A stretch of DNA of 64,000 nt, from the NCBI GenBank assembly GCA_937922045.1, contig CAKZXA010000037.1, positions 85,613-149,612 on the forward strand, given 5' to 3'. The position numbers and the translations under genes were made by a program. Positions 25,679 through 35,520 of the stretch are shown one piece after another. The stretch's first letter is position 1; each line of letters starts with the position of its first letter. Below the pieces are notes generated by a model. It was given only the letters and a program-made list of their open reading frames with translations, searched no databases and had not been told where the DNA came from. Origin of the DNA: an uncultured Acidimicrobiales bacterium (GTDB lineage: Bacteria > Actinomycetota > Acidimicrobiia > Acidimicrobiales > SZUA-35).

Positions 25679-26671
25679 ATGACGACCGTGCTGCCTGGCG
25701 GGCCGATGGCACCGAACCCTGAGCGCTTGCTCAGAGCCAATCCCCGTCGCCAACTGAAAGAACGCTTGGTGAAGGCGTTGGTGGCCGCCGCTGCCTTGCT
25801 ATCGGTACTGATCAGCATCGCCATCGTGGCCTCGCTCGTGGTTCGGGCGCTGCAGTTTGTCACCGGACTCATGGCGCCAACGGCAGACACGATGGACGAG
25901 GCGACCGGTCCGGTCTCGCTGTGGAATCTGGTTGCGGACCAGTGGGCGCCCCGTTTCTTCGAGTTCGGGATCGGCACTCTGATCGTCGGCAGTCTCCTGG
26001 TTACCGTCATAGCGATGGCCCTGGCCACGCCGATCGGTTTGGGTGCGGCCATCTATCTCTCCGAATACGCCGATGCTCGAGTGCGGAGGATCGTCAAACC
26101 AATCCTGGAAGTCCTGGCTGGTATTCCTTCGGTCGTCTTGGGTTTCTTCGCTCTGCGATGGATCTCGCCCAACCTCGTCCAAGTGATCTTTCCAAGCGCT
26201 GGAGGCCAGAACCTCCTCGCTGCCGGGCTCGGCGTTGGCCTTCTGACGATCCCACTCATCGCCTCGATCTCTGAGGATGCGATGGCCTCGGTGCCCGATG
26301 CGCTGCGTCAGGCGTCGGCCGGGCTTGGGGCTCGGAAGCGACGGACCACGCTGTCGGTCGTGTTGCCAGCCGCAGTGTCGGGGCTCGTAGCCGCCCTCAT
26401 CGTGGCTGTATCTCGGGCTATCGGCGAAACCATGGTTGTCTTTCTGGCCGCCGGGGCCTCCGGTAACTCAGCCCAGTTCACGGCCAATCCGCTCGATCGG
26501 GGTTCGACGATGACCGCAGCTATGGCGTCACAGGCTTCGGGAACCGATGGCACGATCTCGGAGCTGGGCTTCAACTCTCTATTCTTCGTTGGTTTCGTAC
26601 TCTTCGTAATCACCCTGCTCCTGAACCTGCTCGCCGATCGTTTCGTACGCCGAGTACGACAGAGCTACTAG
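25679..26671 (+). CDS. pstC: Phosphate ABC transporter permease PstC
   Basis: A 330-residue inner-membrane permease of the high-affinity phosphate importer, with six predicted spans. The binding-protein-dependent transport signature (EAA loop) is SISEDAMASVPDALRQASAG followed by LGARKRRTTLSVVLP. IVAVSRAIGETMVVFLAAGA follows, and a long periplasmic segment before the last span (SAQFTANPLDRGSTMTAAMA) is typical of PstC. The start ATG at 25679 lies behind a PHO-box-like repeat. pstA begins 9 bases downstream. No pstS precedes it, which is unusual; the binding protein must come from elsewhere. Confidence 0.95.
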   Translation: MTTVLPGGPMAPNPERLLRANPRRQLKERLVKALVAAAALLSVLISIAIVASLVVRALQFVTGLMAPTADTMDEATGPVSLWNLVADQWAPRFFEFGIGTLIVGSLLVTVIAMALATPIGLGAAIYLSEYADARVRRIVKPILEVLAGIPSVVLGFFALRWISPNLVQVIFPSAGGQNLLAAGLGVGLLTIPLIASISEDAMASVPDALRQASAGLGARKRRTTLSVVLPAAVSGLVAALIVAVSRAIGETMVVFLAAGASGNSAQFTANPLDRGSTMTAAMASQASGTDGTISELGFNSLFFVGFVLFVITLLLNLLADRFVRRVRQSY

Positions 26672-26680
26672 GCGGAACCG

Positions 26681-27646
26681 ATGGCTGTTACCTCTCCACT
26701 CCTCGACAAGAAGACGGCCGACCGTGTTCGAGCCGAGCTCGAAACCGGAGGCAAAGATCGCGGTGAACTGATCTTCAAGACAATGATCGGTGCAACGCTC
26801 GCCTTCGCCCTGCTGGTGCTCGGCATCCTGCTCTTTGATGTGATCACCGGTAGCTGGCCTGTGTTCAGCGAACGTTTCGGTAGCTTCGTCTCGCGGGGCA
26901 CACGAACCTCGGCTGAGGAGACCGGCATCTTCCAGGGGTTGCGTGGCACCTTCTGGATCGGTGTCTTTGTCGTTGTCGTCACCTTTCCGATCGGTATTGC
27001 CGCCGCCGTCTACCTCGAAGAATATGCCGCCGACAACTGGCTGACCCGAGTGATCAGCATCAACATCCGCAACCTGGCTGGGGTCCCGTCGGTCGTCTAT
27101 GGCATCCTGGGATTCACCGTCTTTGTCGGTCTGCTCAAGGGCATCTACGGCGATGTGGCCTTCTCGCAGGGCAACACCATCATGGCCGGCGGATTGACGC
27201 TGGCCGTCCTCGCCTTGCCGGTTGTTGTGATCACCTCATCGGAGGCGATCCGGGCTGTGCCGTCGACGCTGCGTGAAGCGGCCTACGGCGTCGGAGCGAC
27301 AAAGTCTGAGGTCATTCGTTCCCATGTGATCCCCTATGCCGCTCCTGGCATCCTGACCGGCACCTTGTTGTCGCTGGCGAGGGCGCTGGGCGAAGCGGCC
27401 CCCCTGATTCTGGTGGGCGCGGTTCAAGGCAAGCTCGGCCCGAAGAGCGGATTCTTTGAGCTCGGCCAATTAGGCGAGAAGTTTACGGCCATGCCGATTG
27501 TGATTACACACTTCGCCAGTCAGCCAGGCGACGACTGGCAGCCGGTGGCGTCGGCGGCGATTGTTGTGCTGCTGCTTGTCGTGCTGAGCTTTAATGCGGT
27601 TGCTGTACTCCTGCGAAACAGATTTGAGGCTAAGCGTGAGCGGTAA
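26681..27646 (+). CDS. pstA: Phosphate ABC transporter permease PstA
   Basis: A 321-residue partner permease of PstC. It has an N-terminal span ([19 protein letters not shown]) and the core spans with [13 protein letters not shown], the EAA loop ([33 protein letters not shown]) and [18 protein letters not shown], which is diagnostic of PstA. It ends in a Lys/Arg-rich cytoplasmic tail. The stop overlaps the GTG proposed as pstB start, consistent with translational coupling. Confidence 0.95.
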   Translation: MAVTSPLLDKKTADRVRAELETGGKDRGELIFKTMIGATLAFALLVLGILLFDVITGSWPVFSERFGSFVSRGTRTSAEETGIFQGLRGTFWIGVFVVVVTFPIGIAAAVYLEEYAADNWLTRVISINIRNLAGVPSVVYGILGFTVFVGLLKGIYGDVAFSQGNTIMAGGLTLAVLALPVVVITSSEAIRAVPSTLREAAYGVGATKSEVIRSHVIPYAAPGILTGTLLSLARALGEAAPLILVGAVQGKLGPKSGFFELGQLGEKFTAMPIVITHFASQPGDDWQPVASAAIVVLLLVVLSFNAVAVLLRNRFEAKRER

Positions 27647-28553
27647 GATCAAAATAGGAACACAGGCCGGCCCGGATGGATCGCAACCGATGACAGAACA
27701 AAGCTCGAGCAGAATCGACCAAAGCGCAGCAGTCGCTGGCTACGCCAGCGCCCTCGATGTTGAGCCCAAGGGCCCGACGGTGATGAACCTCGATCAGGTC
27801 TCGGTCTACTACGGCGATTTCCGCGCTGTACGAGACGTGACGATGCCGGTTTACGAACACGAGATCACCGCCATGATCGGCCCGTCCGGCTGCGGGAAGT
27901 CAACCGTGCTCCGCAGTTTGAATCGGATGAACGACCTGATTCCGACCGCTCGGGTGGAGGGCTCTATTTCCTACATGGGCGTCGATCTCTATGGCCCAAA
28001 CGTCGACCCGGTCGAGGTTCGCCGACGGATCGGCATGGTCTTTCAAAAGCCCAACCCGTTCCCGAAGTCCATCCGTGAAAACATCACCTACGGCCCAAAG
28101 ATCGCCGGAATCGCAAAGAGCGAATGGCCGGCACTCGTCGAGTCTTCGCTGCGTTCGGCCGCAATCTGGGATGAGGTGAAGGACCGCCTCGACGACTCGG
28201 CGCTGGGCCTTTCGGGCGGCCAGCAGCAGAGGCTGTGTATCGCCCGTGCGATCGCCACCAAGCCTGACGTCTTGCTGATGGACGAACCGTGCTCGGCCCT
28301 CGACCCAATTGCCACTGGCCGGATCGAGGATCTCATGCAGCAGCTGAAGGACGAGTATTCGATCGTCATCGTCACCCACAACATGCAGCAGGCGGCTCGG
28401 GTGAGCGATCATTGTGCATTCTTTACCACCGAGGTCGACGCCGACAGCGAACGACGTACAGGTCAGCTGGTCGAGTTCTCGGAAACGACAAGAATATTTT
28501 CGAACCCAAGTGATGAGCGGACAGAGAACTACGTAACAGGGCGATTTGGTTAA
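27636..28553 (+). CDS. pstB: Phosphate ABC transporter ATP-binding protein PstB
   Basis: A 305-residue ATPase that powers PstCA. Walker [11 protein letters not shown]-loop [20 protein letters not shown] (the PstB-specific stretch), signature [16 protein letters not shown], Walker [13 protein letters not shown] and the H-loop VTHNMQQA are all intact. The start is put at a GTG at 27636, preceded by GAGG and overlapping the end of pstA by 11 bases; an ATG at 27690 is an alternative and would give a more standard length. The N-terminal extension of some 45 residues before the core is variable sequence. Confidence 0.95.
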   Translation: MSGKIKIGTQAGPDGSQPMTEQSSSRIDQSAAVAGYASALDVEPKGPTVMNLDQVSVYYGDFRAVRDVTMPVYEHEITAMIGPSGCGKSTVLRSLNRMNDLIPTARVEGSISYMGVDLYGPNVDPVEVRRRIGMVFQKPNPFPKSIRENITYGPKIAGIAKSEWPALVESSLRSAAIWDEVKDRLDDSALGLSGGQQQRLCIARAIATKPDVLLMDEPCSALDPIATGRIEDLMQQLKDEYSIVIVTHNMQQAARVSDHCAFFTTEVDADSERRTGQLVEFSETTRIFSNPSDERTENYVTGRFG

Positions 28554-28596
28554 CCCTGCTGACCGCATGCAACCACCTACCAGTGAGCTATGGCCA

Positions 28597-29379
28597 ATGT
28601 CTGATATCGAAGAACCAACACATCCAGGTCCACCCCAGGTCAAGCAGCGTCTCGCCTACCATCGAGAGCTCGATGATCTGACGGCCGGCGTCCTGCGGCT
28701 TGGCGCCCTCGCGTCCGAGACGATTCCGCGAGGCACAGCGATGCTGCTCGACGGAAACCTGAAATCAGCGCAGGACCTGATCGATGCCGACGACGAGATC
28801 GACAATCTCACGCTGGCCCTGGAAGACAAGTGCTTCTCGCTGATCGCCCTCCAGTCGCCGATGGCTGGCGAGCTTCGTCGCCTGATGACGATCACAAAGG
28901 TGGTGGCGGAGATCGAACGTTCCGCCGACCTCATGGTCAACGTCTGTAAGGCAGCTCGGCGAATGTACGGGGCCCAACTCAGCCCTACCATCCGCGGGCT
29001 GATCGCCTCGATGAGCACGGAGGCCAACAAGCTGCTCCGTCTTTCGCTGGATGCTTTCGCCGACGAGAACGTCTCGCTCGCAGACGCCCTGCCCGACATC
29101 GACAATGAGCTCGACCAACTCAACCGCGACATGGTTGGCGCTATCTTCTCCGCTCACGCTGAGGAGCAGATCGACCTGGCCGCTGCGGTGCAGCTGGCCC
29201 TCATCGCCCGTTACTACGAGCGGATTGGTGATCACGCGGTGAATGTTGGTGAGCGCGTTTCCTACATGGTCACCGGCTGGCTCCCTGAACACAATGGCCG
29301 GCTTCGAGCCGAGTATCGGGTACGGATGGCGGCCGAGGCTGAGGATGCAGCTGACAACGACGCGGAGAACGAGGAGTAG
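28597..29379 (+). CDS. phoU: Phosphate signalling protein PhoU
   Basis: A helical protein of about 260 residues with two PhoU repeats; it links PstSCAB to the PhoR kinase and damps the Pho response when phosphate is ample. Metal-binding E/DxxxD-type motifs appear in both halves: KVVAEIERSADLMVNVCKAA and IARYYERIGDHAVNVGERV. Acidic C-terminal tail (EAEDAADNDAENEE). The ATG at 28597 is preferred; the frame opens further upstream at 28546 (overlapping pstB) and 28567. phoR follows 8 bases later. Confidence 0.93.
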   Translation: MSDIEEPTHPGPPQVKQRLAYHRELDDLTAGVLRLGALASETIPRGTAMLLDGNLKSAQDLIDADDEIDNLTLALEDKCFSLIALQSPMAGELRRLMTITKVVAEIERSADLMVNVCKAARRMYGAQLSPTIRGLIASMSTEANKLLRLSLDAFADENVSLADALPDIDNELDQLNRDMVGAIFSAHAEEQIDLAAAVQLALIARYYERIGDHAVNVGERVSYMVTGWLPEHNGRLRAEYRVRMAAEAEDAADNDAENEE

Positions 29380-29387
29380 AGGTTCTC

Positions 29388-30653
29388 ATGGGCCTCTACC
29401 TCGGGCTGGCTATCGCTGTTGTCGCTGGGCTCCTCGGCGCAGGTCTTGGTAGCTGGTGGGCTCGTCGGCCGGGAACCGAAGGTTTGTCGCAACGACGAAC
29501 GGTCGAGCCCAGCACGGCATCCAGCCGGCGAGACGTATCGCTGCATACCGACGCACGGGTCGTGCGGGCAGTCACCGATCTCGAGCTTGGCGTCGTGGTG
29601 ACCGATGCCGACGGCGGCGAGGTTTTTCGAAATCGTAGTGCCGAGCAGTACGCGACTGGTCGGCATGGAAATGCCCTGGTTGGTGCAGCCCTCGAGCGTG
29701 TGATCGACGGCGCTCGAGTGGGACTATCGCTCGAAGAAAGCGTCGACCTGTACGGCCCACCGGCTCGAAACCTCCAGGTACAGGCCTCACCCTTGATGGT
29801 CGAGAGTCGTATCGACGGCGTGGTGGCAGCGATCGAGGATGTAACCGAGGCCCGCTACAACGACCGGGTCCGCTCCGATTTCGTCGCCAACGTCAGTCAT
29901 GAACTGCGTACCCCTGTCGGAGCGATGAGCATTTTGGCCGAAACGCTCGTCGATTCCGAAGATGTCGCCGTCAAGACTCGGATGGCGAAACGCATCCAGT
30001 CCGAATGTCTTCGACTCTCTGAGACCCTCGAAGATTTACTCGTGTTGTCCCGGCTTGAGTCCGGACCAACCTCGGAGCCTGAAACCCTCGATATGCAGTC
30101 GGCGGTAACGATGGCGGTCGAGCGCACCTCGGCTGCAGCGAGACGACGCGGTGTCGACGTGGTGGTCAGTAAGGAGACGAACGGTCCGGTGCTGGTCGAC
30201 GGTGACCATTCCCAACTGACCTCAGCCGTTGCGAACCTTCTCGACAACGCCATCAAGTATTCCGATGAGGGCCGAGGTATCAAGATCTCGATCGGCACCG
30301 AATCGACGGCTTTAGGCTCCCGCGGCGCCATGGCCACGGTGTCGGTAATCGACGGCGGGATTGGGATCCCCGAAGCCGACCGGAAACGCATTTTTGAACG
30401 GTTTTATCGGGTTGATTCGGCCCGCAGTCGCGAGACCGGAGGCACCGGTCTCGGACTTGCGATCGTACGTCACGCCATGATCAACCACGGAGGTTCCGTC
30501 GAGGTTGTCTCCAAGGAGGGGACGGGTTCAACCTTTACGCTTTCGATCCCGCTTTCCCCGACCCAGCTCCAAACCGACTCATCGTTTGGTGAGGCCAATG
30601 CTGAGGACGTCGGAATCAGGGACCATCGCACGATCGAGGACTCAGAAGCCTAA
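29388..30653 (+). CDS. phoR: Sensor histidine kinase PhoR/SenX3-like
   Basis: A 421-residue kinase. One N-terminal transmembrane helix (LGLAIAVVAGLLGAGLGSWW), a PAS-like region (residues about 60-155), the HisKA H-box with His171 (VANVSHELRTPVGAMSILAE), then N-box LLDNAIKYSDEG, G1 IDGGIGIPEADRKRIFERFY, and G2 GGTGLGLAIV. The small extracytoplasmic region and PAS domain are typical of SenX3/PhoR, which read phosphate through PstSCAB-PhoU rather than directly. It lies between phoU and the response-regulator gene. Confidence 0.93.
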   Translation: MGLYLGLAIAVVAGLLGAGLGSWWARRPGTEGLSQRRTVEPSTASSRRDVSLHTDARVVRAVTDLELGVVVTDADGGEVFRNRSAEQYATGRHGNALVGAALERVIDGARVGLSLEESVDLYGPPARNLQVQASPLMVESRIDGVVAAIEDVTEARYNDRVRSDFVANVSHELRTPVGAMSILAETLVDSEDVAVKTRMAKRIQSECLRLSETLEDLLVLSRLESGPTSEPETLDMQSAVTMAVERTSAAARRRGVDVVVSKETNGPVLVDGDHSQLTSAVANLLDNAIKYSDEGRGIKISIGTESTALGSRGAMATVSVIDGGIGIPEADRKRIFERFYRVDSARSRETGGTGLGLAIVRHAMINHGGSVEVVSKEGTGSTFTLSIPLSPTQLQTDSSFGEANAEDVGIRDHRTIEDSEA

Positions 30654-30709
30654 TACTCCTCTAGGTGGTTCAAGATCGGTAATCTTCGGCGACGTGGACA
30701 GGAGATCAG

Positions 30710-31474
30710 ATGAGTGACAACGCTGAAGACAGCGACCGAGGTTCGACGACAATCTTGGTCGTTGAGGACGAGCCAGCCTATGTCGACGCCCTAGAGGTGG
30801 CTCTGGAACGCGAAGGGTTTGCCGTGGCTGTCGCCCGAGACGGAGCCGAGGCGTTGGATCGATTCGATGACGTTGATCCAGACCTGGTTCTCCTGGATCT
30901 GATGTTGCCCAAGATCTCGGGGGTCGACGTTTGCCGGGAGCTGCGAGTCCGCTCGACCGTGCCCATCATCATGGTGACCGCCAAGTCGGCCGAGATCGAC
31001 ACCGTCGTCGGTCTTGAGGTTGGCGCCGACGACTATGTGACGAAGCCCTATCGCATGCGAGAGCTGATGGCTCGCATGAGATCCCTGCTCCGACGGGCCG
31101 AGTTCGCAGCCGTCGAAGCCGAGTCGCTGGTCCGTTCCGCTGTCGTTTCGGACGCCGAGATCGCGGGCCCGCTCGTTGTCGGCGACATTTCGATCGACGT
31201 TGCCCGCCACGAGGTTGTGATTCGAAGGCAGCCGGCCCAACTGCCTCTGAAGGAGTTTGAGTTGCTCCACTATCTGATGAGCAACGCTGGCAACGTGCTT
31301 ACCCGCGACGCCCTGATCGACCGGGTTTGGGGACACGATTACGTTGGCGACACCAAGACGCTCGACGTCCACATCAAGCGCTTGAGATCCAAAGTGGAGC
31401 CAGATCCGTCGAAGCCGACATGCATCATCACAATCCGTGGCTTGGGCTACAAATTCGAGGACCCTAGGCTGTAG
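30710..31474 (+). CDS. phoP: Response regulator PhoP/RegX3-like (OmpR family)
   Basis: A 254-residue two-component regulator. The receiver domain has the acidic pair in VVEDEP (Asp20), the phosphoacceptor Asp63 (LLDLMLP), the switch Thr in MVTAK and Lys in VTKPYR. The C-terminal winged helix is of OmpR type (LPLKEFELLHYLMSNAGNVL, TRDALIDRVWG, TLDVHIKRLRSKVE). A 25-residue linker between the domains is slightly long. It should bind the PHO-box-like site before pstC. ATG start at 30710, 56 bases after phoR. Confidence 0.95.
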   Translation: MSDNAEDSDRGSTTILVVEDEPAYVDALEVALEREGFAVAVARDGAEALDRFDDVDPDLVLLDLMLPKISGVDVCRELRVRSTVPIIMVTAKSAEIDTVVGLEVGADDYVTKPYRMRELMARMRSLLRRAEFAAVEAESLVRSAVVSDAEIAGPLVVGDISIDVARHEVVIRRQPAQLPLKEFELLHYLMSNAGNVLTRDALIDRVWGHDYVGDTKTLDVHIKRLRSKVEPDPSKPTCIITIRGLGYKFEDPRL

Positions 31475-31494
31475 CTATTACGAACTCGACGGCC

Positions 31495-32961
31495 TTGGCT
31501 GGCTCCGACGGCACTGGCGACGACGATCACGGACGCGACGCAGGCGAAACAGCGTCACTTCGCGTGTCTCCGTTTCAGCGTTTGGCGCGCACCCACGCCC
31601 TTTCGGTAGCGGGCGACACGCTCTTCGCCATCGCCTTGGCCGATTCGCTCTTCTTTGCGGTCAATCCCAACGATGCCCGCTGGAAGGTGGGCGCCTACCT
31701 ACTTCTCACAATCGCGCCCTTTGCCATCGTCGCCCCCGTGCTCGGCCCCGCCATGGACAGGGTCCGCGGTGGCCATCGCTACATGATCATCGGTTCGGCC
31801 CTCGCCCGAGCGCTGCTGATGGCGGCTCTCGTGCGGTACGTCCAAGACCTTGCCCTGTTCCCGCTGGCATTCGCGATGCTCGTGATGGGCAAGACCTATG
31901 CGGTGGCGAAGAGCGCCGTGGTTCCCACGACGGTGGCAACCGAGCACGCTCTGGTCCGATCCAACTCTCGACTCTCCGTTCTCTCGGCGCTGTCAGGAGC
32001 GGTCATCTCTATCCCTGGCGTTGCCCTCCTACGGCTAGGGGGCGCCACCTGGGTGCTGTCCTTGGGTGTGCTGGTGTTCGTAGGCGCTGCCGTTATGGGG
32101 CTTCAAATGCCCTCCAAACGAGTGGCCGAAGGGCGAGAGCGTCAGGAGGAACGAGCGGAGCTGCGCTCGGCCGGTATCTTGCTGGCTTCCAGCGCCATGG
32201 GCTACCTACGAGGTGTCGTTGGCTTCGTCACCATGCTTCTGGCTTTCGATTTGAGAGGCGGAATCGATCCCGGCCCGACCAGTGTCGGCGTTGAGTTGGG
32301 CCATCAAGTGAGGGAGTCGATCGGGTTCGAACGGCTCGACCTATCCAGCGGCGGTGCCCCACCCTGGCACTTCGGTGTCGCCCTGATCGGTGTTGGTCTT
32401 GGAGGCCTGACCGGTTCGGCCATCGTGCCGAAGGTTCGGGACCGGTTACCCGAAGAACGGATTCTGGCCTACGCCCTTCTGGGGCTTACCGGCTTTGCTC
32501 TGTTGGCTGCCATCTCAACTGGCCTGGCTGGAGCCTTTCTTACCTCGATGGCCATCGCCCTAGCCGCTCAAGGCGGTAAGCAAGCGTTTGACGCCATCGT
32601 GCAACGCGACGCCCCGCGGGCAAACCTCGGCCGAACCTTTAGTCGATATGAGAGCCGTTTCCAGCTGATCTGGGTCCTCGGCGCCTTCTTGCCGGTAGCC
32701 ATTCCGCTGCCGGCACGGCTTGGCTACCTGCTCATAGCCGGTTCGGCTGCCTTCGTGGCCGCGACCTACTGGGTTGGTCGTACCCCGAACCCGGCGGCCA
32801 TTGTCTCCGACGGTGTTCTCGCCGCTGGCCTCGACCGGCTAGCAGAGGCCTCGCCAAGCTGGTTAGCCGAGCGGTTGAGGGCCCGGCCATGGGCGCGCAC
32901 CGAGCGTTCGACCACACCAACAGAATCGAAAGCGGAACAAACGCCGGCAAGCGACGGCTAA
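31495..32961 (+). CDS. Major facilitator superfamily-type transporter
   Basis: A protein of up to 488 residues with about 11-12 hydrophobic spans arranged in two halves and a cytoplasmic linker (MPSKRVAEGRERQEERAEL). Early MFS-like motif GPAMDRVRGGHRYMIIGSAL fits motif A between spans 2 and 3. A soluble insert around residues 255-285 separates spans in the second half. Substrate unknown. The start is uncertain: TTG at 31495 gives a disordered N-terminus; GTG at 31564 starts just before the first span. It lies 20 bases after phoP and might be in the same transcript. Confidence 0.72.
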   Translation: MAGSDGTGDDDHGRDAGETASLRVSPFQRLARTHALSVAGDTLFAIALADSLFFAVNPNDARWKVGAYLLLTIAPFAIVAPVLGPAMDRVRGGHRYMIIGSALARALLMAALVRYVQDLALFPLAFAMLVMGKTYAVAKSAVVPTTVATEHALVRSNSRLSVLSALSGAVISIPGVALLRLGGATWVLSLGVLVFVGAAVMGLQMPSKRVAEGRERQEERAELRSAGILLASSAMGYLRGVVGFVTMLLAFDLRGGIDPGPTSVGVELGHQVRESIGFERLDLSSGGAPPWHFGVALIGVGLGGLTGSAIVPKVRDRLPEERILAYALLGLTGFALLAAISTGLAGAFLTSMAIALAAQGGKQAFDAIVQRDAPRANLGRTFSRYESRFQLIWVLGAFLPVAIPLPARLGYLLIAGSAAFVAATYWVGRTPNPAAIVSDGVLAAGLDRLAEASPSWLAERLRARPWARTERSTTPTESKAEQTPASDG

Positions 32962-32990
32962 GGCTCCGGTCACAGGGCTAGTCTTTCGCT

Positions 32991-33785
32991 ATGACGTCTT
33001 CGCCTACCAGCCTCCGTCGCCTGATCACGATCGTGGCGTTCTCTCTTGCGGCCCTGCTTGTCGCCGGTCTGATTTTGTTTCTCGTAACACGAGAAACACC
33101 CGATGAGGTGACGCTCGATGATGCTGTCGCTCAGATCGACGACACGGATGCTTCCCGTGACGCGACACCGGCGGAGGAAGACGAGACGGCGGTTGAGGAC
33201 GGCGAGACAGAACTGGCAGTATCGGGTGGCATCGATGGAACGTGGTCGGTCGATACGTCGGTTGGCGACTTTGGTTTCGAGGACTCGACGGGTACCTTTG
33301 TCGGCTTCCGCGTAGATGAGGAGCTCTCATCAGTTGGCGCCATCACAGCCGTTGGTCGGACCCCCGAGGTCTCCGGCACGCTGGTGGTGGCGGATGGCAC
33401 GGTCACCGAGGTCACGGTCGAAGCCGATATGAACGCTCTTGTCACCGACGACGGTCGCCGCGACTCAAAGACCCGGGGAGCGTTGGAGACCGGTGATTTC
33501 CCGACCGCCTCGTTTGTTCTTACCGAACCGATTGAGCTACCCGCCGACGCTGGCGAGACGAGCTTTAGCGTCGACGCTGTTGGCGAACTGACCGTGCGCG
33601 GCGTCACCAACCCGGCAACCTTCGCCCTCGAAGCCCGACTCGTGGATGACGTGGTCGTCGCCATCGGTTCGAGCCAGATCACGTTCGCTGATTATGGCGT
33701 TGTTCCGCCGTCAGCGCCGATCGTTGTCTCGATCGCCGATTCGGGCCTCGTCGAACTTCAGCTCTTCTTTAGTCGCAACGGCTAG
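32991..33785 (+). CDS. Membrane-anchored YceI-family protein
   Basis: A 264-residue protein with an N-terminal signal anchor (IVAFSLAALLVAGLILFLVT), an acidic linker and a C-terminal YceI domain (WSVDTSVGDFGFEDSTGTFV, FRVDEELSSVGAI, GTLVVADGTVTEVTVEADM, VGELTVRGVTNP). YceI domains form a lipocalin-like barrel that binds isoprenoid or lipid tails. The domain sits outside the membrane. It follows the MFS gene by 29 bases, and its end converges on the Ser/Thr kinase gene. A conserved family; ligand unknown. Confidence 0.88.
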   Translation: MTSSPTSLRRLITIVAFSLAALLVAGLILFLVTRETPDEVTLDDAVAQIDDTDASRDATPAEEDETAVEDGETELAVSGGIDGTWSVDTSVGDFGFEDSTGTFVGFRVDEELSSVGAITAVGRTPEVSGTLVVADGTVTEVTVEADMNALVTDDGRRDSKTRGALETGDFPTASFVLTEPIELPADAGETSFSVDAVGELTVRGVTNPATFALEARLVDDVVVAIGSSQITFADYGVVPPSAPIVVSIADSGLVELQLFFSRNG

Positions 33786-33806
33786 CGTAGGCCGACGGGG
33801 TTTGGG

Positions 33807-35345
33807 CTAGGGGGCGAGAGCGCCATCTACGACCACGGTTTGGCCGCCATCGAGGCATGCCTTCTTCTCGATCCACATGCTCCCGTTGGTCCACAAACGT
33901 CCTTCGGGAGCGGTGAGAGTAATCACATAGCAGTCAGCCTTGACGGTGAAGTCATAGGTTCCGGCCGCCTCTGTACGCTCATCGCGAATCCATTCGCCGC
34001 GACTGCCGTCGGCCGATTCTTCAAAGAGGCCAACGAGCACCGACGAAAGCGCCGTTCCGTCGTCATCGGTGATCATCCCCTCGATCGTGGATCGGTCACC
34101 CTCGGGGATCGTCGTTGTTGTGGTCGTCTCGATCGTGGTCGTCGTTGGTTGGGTTGTTGTCGCCTGTTCGGATTCTTCGGTGTCACCGTTCTCTTCGGCG
34201 CCGCCCTCTAGGTCTGAGGCTGATGCTGAGGCTGGCTCGATATCGATGCTGGCGTCGAGACCCTTGGCGCTGTCGTCACTGCTAGAGGTGGAGATCAGGT
34301 AGCCGGCTCCGATGGAGGCAACGGCGACCGTGACGAAGATGAAGGCTGCCCCCGCCATTCGAGCGGGCCGCGAGCCTCGACGGTTTGAGATCTCGGCGTG
34401 AGTCTGAGCCAACGGATCTGAATCGCTCGACAAGGAGGCGGCCCGATTGGTGAACCGATCCACGGGCTGCGTCAAACTCGCCGTGTTGGCGTCACTCGGG
34501 CCGAGGACGCGGGCGGCGGCCGGGTTCAACGTAGCCGTTTCCCCAGCGGCGAAGGCCGTAAGTCGCCTCGCCACCTCCATAGCCGACGAGGGTCGCAGCT
34601 CAGGTGTTCGGTCCATCAGCTGGGCCACGTACTCCACGACCTCGCTGGGCGCATCGGCGACGCTGAGCCGGGGTGGCCCGGCCGAATCCAGGATGTTCCG
34701 CATCGCATTGGCCGAACTCTCATGCCAGTAGGCGGGATGACCGTTGATGAGGGTGTAGAGGGTGGCGCCCAAAGTATAGATGTCGGATGCTTGCGAAGCC
34801 CTCTGTGAGTCGAGCATCTCCGGGGCCGCATAGAGAACGGTCAGGGCCGGATTCTCGCTGACGGTGCGAAAGGGATCTGAGCTTGAAGAGAGGCCGAAAT
34901 CGCTCAGCACCGGCCCCGAATCGAAGGCACCGACAAAGATGTTGGCTGGCTTGATGTCACGATGGAGGTAGCCCGCCTGATGAACGGCGGAAAGAGCGTT
35001 CGCGGCCCGACCCATCAACTCGCAGGCTTCGAACCAGGGCAAGGGTCCCTGCGTGGCCAGGAGATCGGCATAGGTCCCATGACGGTAGAGAGGGGTGACG
35101 AGAAAAGGCTGGCCATCGTCGCTAAATCCACTGTCGAGAATGGTCACGATGCCGGGATGATCTCCCAGCTCGGCCATCACCGCTATCTCATTGCGAAAGC
35201 GTTGACGGGACGTCTCCTCGTCGGCGGTCTCGTTCAAGACCTTTATGGCCACCGCTCGGCCGTGGCGCGGATCGATGGCTCGGTAGACCGTCGACGATCC
35301 ACCGTTCGCCAGCCTCGTCAGTTCGCTGTATCCACCTAGCTCCAT
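33807..35345 (-). CDS. Ser/Thr protein kinase with extracellular beta domain
   Basis: A 512-residue Hanks-type kinase. Kinase domain residues 5-275: glycine loop LANGGSSTVY, catalytic Lys35 (VAIKVL), HRDIKPAN with Asp130 and Asn135, DFG Asp149, and AAPEM. One transmembrane helix follows (AGAAFIFVTVAVASIGAGYL), then an acidic and Thr-rich linker with a (T)n run, and a C-terminal carboxypeptidase-regulatory-like fold (TIEGMITDDDGTALSSVLVG, AAGTYDFTVKADCYVITLTA) with two cysteines. No PASTA repeats. The start is the ATG at 35345 with GAGGGG upstream; a longer frame to 35402 lacks homology. Target unknown. Confidence 0.9.
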   Translation of the reverse strand: MELGGYSELTRLANGGSSTVYRAIDPRHGRAVAIKVLNETADEETSRQRFRNEIAVMAELGDHPGIVTILDSGFSDDGQPFLVTPLYRHGTYADLLATQGPLPWFEACELMGRAANALSAVHQAGYLHRDIKPANIFVGAFDSGPVLSDFGLSSSSDPFRTVSENPALTVLYAAPEMLDSQRASQASDIYTLGATLYTLINGHPAYWHESSANAMRNILDSAGPPRLSVADAPSEVVEYVAQLMDRTPELRPSSAMEVARRLTAFAAGETATLNPAAARVLGPSDANTASLTQPVDRFTNRAASLSSDSDPLAQTHAEISNRRGSRPARMAGAAFIFVTVAVASIGAGYLISTSSSDDSAKGLDASIDIEPASASASDLEGGAEENGDTEESEQATTTQPTTTTIETTTTTTIPEGDRSTIEGMITDDDGTALSSVLVGLFEESADGSRGEWIRDERTEAAGTYDFTVKADCYVITLTAPEGRLWTNGSMWIEKKACLDGGQTVVVDGALAP

Positions 35346-35520
35346 GGTCCTGCGCCCCTCGTCGGTGCCCTTGACTGGCCGATTGTTGCCTGCCACCGGC
35401 ACAACTCTAACCGATCCCGGTTTCGGATTTTATTGGCATCGGATCTGCCTCTGATCGCAGCGACCAGAACGCTGGCAAGAAGCGCTCAAGCAGAGTGCGT
35501 GTGAAGCCGATACTCAGGCG

